NCBI GenBank assembly: GCA_002430835.1
Contig: DJDA01000109.1
Location: forward strand, 1 to 18,345
Direction of reading: 5' to 3'
DNA from: Brevundimonas sp. UBA5936
Lineage (GTDB): Bacteria > Pseudomonadota > Alphaproteobacteria > Caulobacterales > Caulobacteraceae
DNA: 18,345 bases
Shown here: piece by piece, positions 7,908-15,248 of the stretch
How positions within the stretch are numbered: the first letter of the stretch is position 1
Layout: every line of letters begins with the position of its first letter
Notes under the pieces: model-generated
Databases searched by the model: none
Told to the model about the DNA's origin: nothing
Seen by the model: the letters and a program-made list of their open reading frames with translations, nothing else
Made by a program: the position numbers and the translations under genes

Positions 7908-8357
7908 ATGCGTTATCTGATCCGGCCCAGCACCCCCGCAGACACCGATCGCTTGGTGAACATCTGGCGAGGCGCGGTCGACGCCACCCACGATTTCCTC
8001 GATCCCGACGACCGTCAAACCATCGAGACGGAAGTTCGTGCGTTCTTTCCCACCGCCACGTTCGAAGTGGCTGTCGACGGCCAGGATTTTCCTGTCGGCT
8101 TCATGCTGCTCGACGACACCCATCTTGAAGCTCTTTTCATCAACCCGGATCGTCGAGGCGAAGGTATCGGCACATTACTGATGCAAAGCGCGATGCGGGC
8201 GCGCGAGACGCTAACGGTCGATGTGAACGAGCAGAACACCCAAGCGCTCGGCTTCTATGAGCGACTGGGCTTCACGGTCACTGGTCGTTCCGCCGTGGAC
8301 GGGCAAGGCCGCCCATACCCGCTGCTGCATTTGCGGCTCGCGAAGCCTGTCGGATGA
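7908..8357 (+). CDS. yjaB: GNAT-family N-acetyltransferase, YjaB-like
   Basis: The 149-residue protein aligns by eye along its length with Escherichia coli YjaB. Shared stretches are VDATHDFL (24-31), PVGFMLL (62-68), LEALFINPDRRGEGIGTLL (73-91), which holds the acetyl-CoA pyrophosphate loop RRGEGIG, VNEQNTQALGFYERLGF (106-122), and RPYPLLHL near the end. It transfers acetyl from acetyl-CoA to an amine acceptor that is not defined for this family. ATG at 7908 is used because it gives the family N-terminus; its ribosome site is weak. It stands alone, divergent from the amidohydrolase. Confidence 0.9.
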   Translation: MRYLIRPSTPADTDRLVNIWRGAVDATHDFLDPDDRQTIETEVRAFFPTATFEVAVDGQDFPVGFMLLDDTHLEALFINPDRRGEGIGTLLMQSAMRARETLTVDVNEQNTQALGFYERLGFTVTGRSAVDGQGRPYPLLHLRLAKPVG

Positions 8358-8398
8358 ATCGTCGGCCTGCTTGTTATCGGCAGTGTTTCAGTCGCCTC

Positions 8399-8425
8399 CG
8401 CGCCAGAAGCGGTCGTCATTAGGCT
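8399..8425. repeat. Dispersed intergenic repeat, copy B (partial)
   Basis: CGCGCCAGAAGCGGTCGTCATT shares its first part with copy A except for a 3-base insertion (GTC) before CATT. It lies just after the acetyltransferase stop. The rest of the 8358-8500 gap holds no gene that I can support. Confidence 0.5.
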
Positions 8426-8500
8426 TCCCGATACAGGACATTTAGCTAGGCAACCGCTTGTCGCGCTCTGACCCTAAGTGGACCTCAGCTTTAGGGCCGC

Positions 8501-8638
8501 TTAGACGCCGTCGGTGAACCCTAGGACCAGACCATCCGTGAAGCCGGCGATTTCTTCTCCAAGAAGAGCGCGCACCGCGAACATCGTGATCACGACGATG
8601 ATGACCTGTTGGATTCGCGTGGGGGCGACGCGGGCCAT
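8501..8638 (-). CDS. Small membrane protein candidate, 45 residues
   Basis: A short minus-strand frame starts with ATG at 8638, has GGAG 8 bases upstream, and ends with TAA. It begins MARVAPTRIQQ, followed by a hydrophobic stretch VIIVVITMFAVRALL (residues 12-26) and an acidic, glycine-rich tail (GEEIAGFTDG... ending GFTDGV). Most codons end in G or C, as in neighbouring genes, which supports coding. It could be a single-pass small protein. No family is recognised. The ribosome site, hydrophobic segment and codon bias together make it more than a chance frame, but a conservation check is missing. Confidence 0.5.
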   Translation of the reverse strand: MARVAPTRIQQVIIVVITMFAVRALLGEEIAGFTDGLVLGFTDGV

Positions 8639-8820
8639 TGCTCAACTCCGGGTTCGGAGGCCATGCTCGCTCTGCAAGTGCAGACTGTCAACGCCCCCGC
8701 TTGTCGCCACCGTTACATTCATTGGATAAGCAAGCTCCTCACGAACGGTTTTCCACCCTGCCTGGTCGTCAGGCGAGACCTCACCAAGCCGGCGCAGACG
8801 TTCGTGCTGAACCGCCGAGA

Positions 8821-8875
8821 TGCGCCAGAAGCTGACATTCTTTTGTTGCCGGAAAGCAGACGTCGGCAGAGCCGC
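8821..8875. repeat. Dispersed intergenic repeat, copy C
   Basis: TGCGCCAGAAGCTGACATT (8821-8839) is followed 15 bases later by AGCAGACGTC (8855-8864), the same architecture as copy A. The part AAAGCAGAC...AGCCGC (8853-8875) also resembles the hairpin element at 16647-16670. The rest of 8639-8909, between the small ORF and the end of the SIR2 gene, holds nothing else that I can support. Confidence 0.55.
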
Positions 8876-8885
8876 ACAAGCGGCT
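8870..8885 (-). terminator. Hairpin just downstream of the SIR2 gene, possible terminator
   Basis: AGCCGC (8870-8875) and GCGGCT (8880-8885) form a perfect 6-bp stem with a 4-base loop, 24 bases past the SIR2 stop. No T tract follows on the minus strand, so it is a weak or factor-dependent terminator at best. Confidence 0.3.
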
Positions 8886-8909
8886 GCACCCTGAAGCCGG
8901 AAACTAGCC

Positions 8910-11900
8910 TCACCCGAACCGCGGAGCTCGTTGCTCCAGCCATTGGAAGCGGCGATCCCTTATCAAGCTCTCGTCGACCTCCGCGATCTTGTCGAGCGCC
9001 TTGTCCAGTTGCCAAACCTCGATCTCGCAACCGGGGCCGCACATCGCCCATAGCAGCTCAAGGACCACCTTGGGGTGGGACTTGATGGTCGGGGAACGGG
9101 TCACACCATTCAGGGCTGCCGACTGACCTTCGAGCGGCGATAGGAATGGTCTGATCACGTCGAAAGCTTCGGGAGCGGCGTCACCGGCGGCGAGGCAGAG
9201 CGCGGCGAGGCGTCGGGTGTAGAGAGGGTTCTTGTAGGTCCTCTCCTTGGGCCAGATCGCCTCGAAGATGGGTTCAACCGCCTGCCGCCAAGCGTTCTCC
9301 GGCTTTCGGCCGCTTCCTTCGACCCATCTTTCCATCACGTCGAGCAGCGCCTCAAGCACCGAAGGTGCCGCTTGCTTGAGCGTGGACCGGACCTCATCCT
9401 GACTGAAGGGGGACTTTTGACGGTCGACGGCGTCGAGGAACAGCGGGCGCACCAGTCGGTCCGCGACGTGCGTCGCCACTAGGCCAGAGGCTTGGCTTTC
9501 CCGAACCCCTCGCAGGATCACGTCCGCCAGGGCTTTCTCAGCCTTTTCGCCTAGACGTGACCATTCGACGAGGACGCTGCGAAGGGTTTGTCCCTGCCGA
9601 TCATCGCGAATCATCCAGGGTTTGAGAATCCGGCGCACACCGGTCGGATCGACGAAGAACAGAAAACCGGCCTGACCGGCGCAGGCACCACGACCGAGCC
9701 ATCCGGCGGGCGTATCCGACGCCATGATCCGTTGCAGGCGCGCCCGATTCTCGGGCGAAATCTTCCGGGTCTTGGTCTTCCGCGCATCGATCTGGGTGAT
9801 CAGTTGCTCAGCGAGACGACCCGCGCCGGTGTTGATGACGTGATCGTAGAACCGGTCGGTCGCGTCGTCCTCCACCTGGATGTCTGAATCGCCCTCGCAA
9901 GCAGCCCAAAGCCGATCCCACCACGCGTCTGCGCTGGGCAGCCGTGCGCGCCGTCCCTGCTCGAGGAGATCGACAAGCCCGCGAGCCAGCCCGTCGATCA
10001 GACCCTGATCGGCGTCTTCGAGATGATTGAAGATTTCGCGCGTGATCTTCTGGCGCGTCCGTCTGGCTGCGGCTGCCTCACCCTCGGGTGACCATGACAG
10101 CGAACCGACCAGATCGCCCCACAGGCCGGCGTTGTCCGCAACGAGCGGAGCCAGCTTTAGGGTTTCAAGGGCACCGACCGGATCCGCAGAGCAGTAGGCG
10201 CGCCAGTTCTGCTGAACCGCCGGATCGGCTTCTGTCAGATCGGTGCGAACGATTTCGAGTCGTTTAGCGGCCTCGGTTGTTCGTCTCAGCGGTTCTGGGT
10301 TCCCGCTCAGGCGTCGAACACCTCTCGAATAGTTGCGGAACAGGTCGCTCTCGTCGAAGTCGCCCGCAAGGAAGGTTCGATCCCCCGCGATCCTGCCCAG
10401 AGCCTCGGCGCCCTCGGGAGAAAGGACCGATGCGCGCTTGAGGGCGGACAGCCGTAGCCACGCATTGCGATCCCGCACTTGCGGCCGCCAGTCCTCCTGC
10501 CCCGCCGGGCCCGCGATCTCGCCCACATAGAGCGTCGGCGCCTCGTCGATGATCCGCCGGTTGATCGCGGTCGTGAGAGCGGGATCAGCGCCCTCAAGGC
10601 GCTCGGACATTGCGAGGATCAGCTCGCGCCGGATCTTCCAGAAGTCGTCTACGCTGAGATCCAGGATCGCCTGGGCGACGTCGTCTGCGGAGTAAAGGTC
10701 CGAGTTCCTGAGGGCTTGAAGATAAAGCCTGCGGCCCACCCGGCTGGGGAGGACCTTCCAGCGCTCGGCGAGAACCCGCGCGGCGGCGTGGTCCGCCCGC
10801 GCGACCCGGGTGAAGGCGTCGGTGGCAAGCTGAACGAGGAAGACGATGCCGTTCTGATATTTGTTCTGGTCGTGACGCTCGACCGTGGGGAGGTTTTCAT
10901 CGAGCCGATCGGTCTCGGCGTAGAAATACTCGGCCTCGTAGGCGGCCGCGATCACGCTGCGAAGTCGTTCAGTGGCGATCTCACACAGGCGAAGCGGCTC
11001 CGCGGCCGCGAGCACCGCGTCCATCAGATCGATGATGCCTCCACGATCCTCTACAGACAGACGGACATGGAAGAAGTCGGACAGACGGGTGGCCGGTTTC
11101 GAAGACCGGCTCGCCTCGAAGCCGCGCGTCATCAAGGCGACGCGCGGGCTGATCCGATCGACGGCATCCTGAACGTCCTGATCCGTGACGCCGCCCGCCT
11201 GGAGGCGGGAGGTGAGCCGATAGCTCACGAGATCGTCGTCCCGGGTTTCCGTGGCGCTGGCGATCACCATCCGCCAGGCCCGATAAACGAGATCATCCGT
11301 GGGTCGCGCCGACCATAGCCGCTGCTCAAGACGTTCGGCAAACCTCACCCTGAACCGCCCCACCCAAGAGATCGCGTGGGTCAGCCGGTCGCGGTCGGTC
11401 CAATCCAGGGCGCACCATGACGCCAGAACCCAAGCGGCGTCATTGTCGTCCCAGAGCTTCTGGGCGGTAAAATGGTCGAGCCAGCGGTGGTCGGTGATGG
11501 CGTTGATCGCCACATCCCAGAGATCACGCTTGCCGCGCAGCAGCCAAGCTACAGTATCAAGGTCGATGACCGAGGCGGCGGACATCGGCTGCTCGAGGAT
11601 CGCCTTCGCCCTCGCCCGTCTCCATCGGCGGGGCTTCTCTATCAGGTTCGCCAGGGCGTCCAAATCACGCCAGAGCGTGGCGTAGGCGTCTCCCGATACT
11701 GCTTTCTCAAAGCCGAGGGCGTGCACCGCCACGGTCGACCAAGAGTCCTGGTCTGCCTTGGCCAACTCACGGCCGTCGAAGGCGTAGACGTCCCGCAGGT
11801 CCTCAAACCGCTCGCGATCAGACTCGAGCACGTTCAGGAAGTATCGGACGGGGGCGTCATTCGCCTGATAGCCGATCAGGACCAGGGACCGGCAGCGCAT

Positions 11901-12518
11901 CAAATCGAACAGGAAACGGGAGGCCCAAGCCGACCGCATATAGGCGTCGCCATAGTCCGAGCTGGTCATCACCAGCGGAGATGGATCCAGGCCGCGATCC
12001 GGGTCGGCCAGCCGTCCGTGCAGGTGGATGATGCCGCAGAAGTCGCCGCCGCCGGGAGGTGGCAGGGCCTGTCCGGCAAGGCTCATGGGTCGTGCGCAGC
12101 CCTTGCCTTCGACTTCCTCGAAGGCGCGTTCGAACAGTGTGTCGAAGTTGGTGGTCACCAAGGTCGGACGACTGAGCAGATCTCGCGACAGGCGCAGCAG
12201 CGTGTGATGGCGCGCGAGGTCCGGGTCGGCCTTTTGGAGCAGATCGTGCACCGCGCGAGCCACCGCTTGAGGTCGCGACAGCCGTCGGGCGAGGGACCCG
12301 AGGACCTCTTCGTACCGATTGGCGTTGAAGGCTTCCGCCTCGCCCGCGTTCTGGTCCATGCCCAGCTTTTTGTAGACCCGCACCACCAAGTCCTTGAACC
12401 CGGGCAGTTGCGGCGTGCTGACCCCGGCCCCACACAGGAAGACGACCTTGCCCTCAAGCATGTCGTTCACGAGGGCGTCGGGAAAGGCGGGTCCGGTTTC
12501 GGAAAACTTCAGCGGCAA
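8910..12518 (-). CDS. SIR2-domain protein with long helical C-terminal region; probable anti-phage NADase effector
   Basis: This 1202-residue protein opens with a SIR2-like Rossmann domain (about residues 10-285). It contains FLCGAGVS (27-34), VTTNFDTLFE (121-130, with N124 and D126), IIHLHGRL (163-170, with H167 as likely catalytic histidine), TSSDYGDAY, and SLVLIGYQANDAPVRYFL (211-228). N124 and H167 correspond in spacing to the catalytic pair of defence sirtuins such as DSR2 and ThsA, which degrade NAD+ on phage infection. The remaining 900 or so residues are mostly helical with no Walker motif. The C-terminal part (WPKERTYKNP at about 1089, then CLAAGDAAPEAF) reminds me of the DUF4020 domain found in SIR2 proteins, from memory only. 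The start is a TTG; ATG at 12461 (residue 20) is an alternative but would cut the first SIR2 helix. It is divergent from the helical-repeat and nuclease operon. Confidence 0.85.
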   Translation of the reverse strand: MPLKFSETGPAFPDALVNDMLEGKVVFLCGAGVSTPQLPGFKDLVVRVYKKLGMDQNAGEAEAFNANRYEEVLGSLARRLSRPQAVARAVHDLLQKADPDLARHHTLLRLSRDLLSRPTLVTTNFDTLFERAFEEVEGKGCARPMSLAGQALPPPGGGDFCGIIHLHGRLADPDRGLDPSPLVMTSSDYGDAYMRSAWASRFLFDLMRCRSLVLIGYQANDAPVRYFLNVLESDRERFEDLRDVYAFDGRELAKADQDSWSTVAVHALGFEKAVSGDAYATLWRDLDALANLIEKPRRWRRARAKAILEQPMSAASVIDLDTVAWLLRGKRDLWDVAINAITDHRWLDHFTAQKLWDDNDAAWVLASWCALDWTDRDRLTHAISWVGRFRVRFAERLEQRLWSARPTDDLVYRAWRMVIASATETRDDDLVSYRLTSRLQAGGVTDQDVQDAVDRISPRVALMTRGFEASRSSKPATRLSDFFHVRLSVEDRGGIIDLMDAVLAAAEPLRLCEIATERLRSVIAAAYEAEYFYAETDRLDENLPTVERHDQNKYQNGIVFLVQLATDAFTRVARADHAAARVLAERWKVLPSRVGRRLYLQALRNSDLYSADDVAQAILDLSVDDFWKIRRELILAMSERLEGADPALTTAINRRIIDEAPTLYVGEIAGPAGQEDWRPQVRDRNAWLRLSALKRASVLSPEGAEALGRIAGDRTFLAGDFDESDLFRNYSRGVRRLSGNPEPLRRTTEAAKRLEIVRTDLTEADPAVQQNWRAYCSADPVGALETLKLAPLVADNAGLWGDLVGSLSWSPEGEAAAARRTRQKITREIFNHLEDADQGLIDGLARGLVDLLEQGRRARLPSADAWWDRLWAACEGDSDIQVEDDATDRFYDHVINTGAGRLAEQLITQIDARKTKTRKISPENRARLQRIMASDTPAGWLGRGACAGQAGFLFFVDPTGVRRILKPWMIRDDRQGQTLRSVLVEWSRLGEKAEKALADVILRGVRESQASGLVATHVADRLVRPLFLDAVDRQKSPFSQDEVRSTLKQAAPSVLEALLDVMERWVEGSGRKPENAWRQAVEPIFEAIWPKERTYKNPLYTRRLAALCLAAGDAAPEAFDVIRPFLSPLEGQSAALNGVTRSPTIKSHPKVVLELLWAMCGPGCEIEVWQLDKALDKIAEVDESLIRDRRFQWLEQRAPRFG

Positions 12519-12704
12519 GGTCGGTCTCAGCCGTCGCGGTGGACGAAGGTCGGGGGAGTTGACGAGCCGATCACGGTGGCCCGAACCCCTGCAGTCGCCT
12601 TATAGAGCATCGTCCGTGCTTAAGGACTAGCGGTTGTGCGCCTCGCGGCCTAGCTTCGCTTTCCGGCTCCCGAGAGAGGATAATGGTCGACTGAAAGGTG
12701 CGTG
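12519..12704. promoter_or_regulatory. Divergent promoter region of the putative defence locus
   Basis: These 186 bases separate the starts of the SIR2 gene and the helical-repeat gene and must carry promoters in both directions. On the minus strand TATAAG at 12604-12599 resembles a -10 box toward the SIR2 gene, but its -35 partner is poor. No strong palindrome or helix-turn-helix regulator gene is present. For the rightward gene, AAGG at 12695-12698 is the ribosome site. Confidence 0.35.
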
Positions 12705-15248
12705 ATGACGTCCGACCGAGACCTAAAGGCCACCGCCGAAATGGGTCGTAAGAACAGCCGGACGCTCGTCCTGGCAAAAAACTGGTGCGCCCACATCCGC
12801 ATGACCCGCTTCGGGGGCAGCGGCCTAATCGAACAGATGACGGGCGATCCGATAGGACATTTGGGGCTGGAATGCGATCACGCTGGACGCGACGGCATGT
12901 CATGCTGGGATCTTGCCGACGCCGCCATCGACTTCTACGACCGGCATTGCGCGGTGTGCACCGTCCGTAAACCCGTCCGCTTGCCGAACCTGAGCGAGTT
13001 GATCGGCGAACGCGACCGTCAGGTAGCGGAGCGGGCGCGGGAGGATCAGCGCCTTGAGGCTGAGGCTGAGGCGGCGTTGGCCGAACGCCAGCAGCGGCGC
13101 GACCGACTGAAATCAGAATTGTCCACGCTCAGCGCCACGATCGTGGACGACATCGGCGATTTCGACGCGGACCGATCCGAAGCGAACTTCAAGCGGCTCA
13201 CCGAAAGCGCCCGGCTGGCGCCGGAGCATTTTCCTCAGGCGCTCACCGACTATGTGCTCGATCTGGCGAGGGTCGAAGACTGGTTCCGTCCGGCCGCCCT
13301 GGCGATGCTGCGCCATGTCGGCGCGCCGCCAAGGTCGCTGGTGGATCTCGCCCGCAAGACTCTGGGTGCGAGTGCGGACCTCGCCTCGGCGATCCTACTC
13401 AACCATGTCTCGCTCCTCACACCGGACGATCTCCGCGCGGTCGTTCCCCGCGCAGCGGATCGCGCCAATCCGGACCGTTCCCGCTCTTACGGCGCGTCTC
13501 CTGAGAACCAGCCCGCGCTGCTGTTGGGCTTGCACCGAGCCCACCCCGAAGGCGTCATCGACGTCTTGAAAGCTGAACTTGGCGAACGCTCCCGATACCG
13601 TGTGGAGCGAGCGGCGCGCGGGTTTCGAGCGATCCAGAAGGTCTTGCCTGCCGCAGCGGACGGCGCGGCCCGCGACCTCGTTTCGACCTATGTCCGCGCC
13701 CATCTGCTGATCGACGATCTGGACGATCGTAACGAGCGTCTCGCGCGGGTCAGCGAGGTGATCTCCGGTATCTTCCGGAACGCCCCAGAGGCCGTCGACG
13801 TCCTGATCCAGAAATTCATGCAGGGCGCTGACGTTCGATCTCGCGCCCGCGCTCTGTCGCTGTACGGTGAAGTCGTGCGCCGCCGGGATCTTTCGGATTG
13901 CGAGGTGCCGCCGACGGAGGCGGAACGCCTGGCATTCCGCCGTCTGCTCTGGGCCGCCACGACGGAGACCGATGACGAAGCCCTCCGCCCCGTGCAGGAG
14001 GTGTTCCGTCACCACGCTCGCGGCCTAGACTCCCTTGCCGAAACCGAAATGGAGGGTCTGATCGGTGCCGCCCTCGTAATGGACGACCGTCTGGTGGCCC
14101 TGGAGAAGGAACCGCCGAAAGCCGACCACTGGATCGCCGCAATGGAGCGCAACAACCGACGCGCGGCCCTGACCGGTTTGATGTCGACCTTCCTGGAACT
14201 CGCGGCGCGGACAGCGTCGGACGACGAAGCCCGCATCGACGAGCTTCTGGAGACGCTGGAAGCCGTCCCGGAGGCCCGTGAACGCCTGCGCGCCGAAGCA
14301 ATAGGGGCCCTCGCGAGCCTGACCCGCTCCCTGACCGGGCTGAGCCGCTATCTCTCCCAGCTCTACTATGGCTTGGTCGGCGCTTCCGTGGCAGGACGGG
14401 CCAGCGCGGCCGCCGCCCTGGCCGAGGTTCACCGCGAGAACCGCAAGAACATCCCGCCGATGGTGTACGAGGCCTTCACCTACCTCCTGTGGGATCAGTA
14501 CGTCGCCGTCCACAAGGCGGCGGTCCGGGCGCTCGACCGGTTCAGCCTGCCGGAATCGCTCCGGTCAGAGGCGGCCGGCGCCGTCCTGAACATCCTCTAC
14601 ATCTATCGCGGCAAGGGAGATGACCAGTTCCTCCTCACTTGTGTCGAGCGTCTCGCGCGGTGGCGTGAGGTCTTCGGCGATAAAGTCGGCCCCTTGCGGC
14701 GCCTGCTGGTCGATGCGGCCATGGAGATCGACCCGCTCTACCTGCGCTCACGCCTGATCTCGCTTGCCCATGCACTGGCCGAAGAGCCGAGCTTCGCGCT
14801 TCTCGTCGTCCGCATGCTCCCTGAGTTCGCCGATGATACCCATCATCGGGACGACGACTGCCGCAACGTCCTGGCTCTGCTCCCGGATGCGTCCGTTCAG
14901 CACCATGCCGACCGGTTCGTCGAGACGGCGATCGCCCTGATCCCCTCGGATCCCTGGATCGCCTACACCGTCCTCGATCGGCTCGGGTCGGCGGGGGCTG
15001 ACGCCGCGGCGCGACTTGCGGTGGCCTGTGAAGCAAAAACGCCGGACACGGTGCGGGACCGATTCCAAAGAGCGACCGGTCGGTTCATCGCCCTGGCCTA
15101 TGCGCACGAGGCCGCTGTGGCCGCCGAGGACGCAGCGGTGCTGGAGGGCATAGAGGAGGCTTGGCGATCCAATCGGCAGGCCATGGACGACTTCAAGGCG
15201 GATTCGAGTGACCGACGTTCTAGAGCAGGTTTTCCCTTCGAGGATTGA
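12705..15248 (+). CDS. Large helical-repeat protein with N-terminal cysteine cluster; putative defence component
   Basis: This 847-residue protein is of unrecognised family. The first 90 residues hold C28, C57, C67, C82 and C85 with nearby histidines H30, H52, H59 and H81 (NWCAHIR, LECDH, MSCWD, RHCAVC), which look like a zinc or iron-sulphur site. Residues about 100-140 are charged and coiled-coil-like (ERDRQVAERAREDQRLEAEA). The rest is a run of amphipathic helices typical of HEAT/ARM solenoids, with no Walker, nuclease or protease motif seen. ATG at 12705 is preferred over GTG at 12702 because AAGG then sits 6 bases away. It overlaps the following nuclease gene by 41 bases, so the two are translated together and probably act together. 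A scaffold or sensing role is inference from the fold. Confidence 0.72.
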   Translation: MTSDRDLKATAEMGRKNSRTLVLAKNWCAHIRMTRFGGSGLIEQMTGDPIGHLGLECDHAGRDGMSCWDLADAAIDFYDRHCAVCTVRKPVRLPNLSELIGERDRQVAERAREDQRLEAEAEAALAERQQRRDRLKSELSTLSATIVDDIGDFDADRSEANFKRLTESARLAPEHFPQALTDYVLDLARVEDWFRPAALAMLRHVGAPPRSLVDLARKTLGASADLASAILLNHVSLLTPDDLRAVVPRAADRANPDRSRSYGASPENQPALLLGLHRAHPEGVIDVLKAELGERSRYRVERAARGFRAIQKVLPAAADGAARDLVSTYVRAHLLIDDLDDRNERLARVSEVISGIFRNAPEAVDVLIQKFMQGADVRSRARALSLYGEVVRRRDLSDCEVPPTEAERLAFRRLLWAATTETDDEALRPVQEVFRHHARGLDSLAETEMEGLIGAALVMDDRLVALEKEPPKADHWIAAMERNNRRAALTGLMSTFLELAARTASDDEARIDELLETLEAVPEARERLRAEAIGALASLTRSLTGLSRYLSQLYYGLVGASVAGRASAAAALAEVHRENRKNIPPMVYEAFTYLLWDQYVAVHKAAVRALDRFSLPESLRSEAAGAVLNILYIYRGKGDDQFLLTCVERLARWREVFGDKVGPLRRLLVDAAMEIDPLYLRSRLISLAHALAEEPSFALLVVRMLPEFADDTHHRDDDCRNVLALLPDASVQHHADRFVETAIALIPSDPWIAYTVLDRLGSAGADAAARLAVACEAKTPDTVRDRFQRATGRFIALAYAHEAAVAAEDAAVLEGIEEAWRSNRQAMDDFKADSSDRRSRAGFPFED

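Noticed and set aside
11472..12605. Plus-strand open frame of 377 codons opposite the SIR2 domain
   Set aside because: Antisense to the SIR2 motifs; no recognisable domain and no good ribosome site.
13048..13080. Short tandem GAGGCT-like repeat
   Set aside because: It encodes the Glu/Ala coiled-coil of the solenoid protein and is explained by that.
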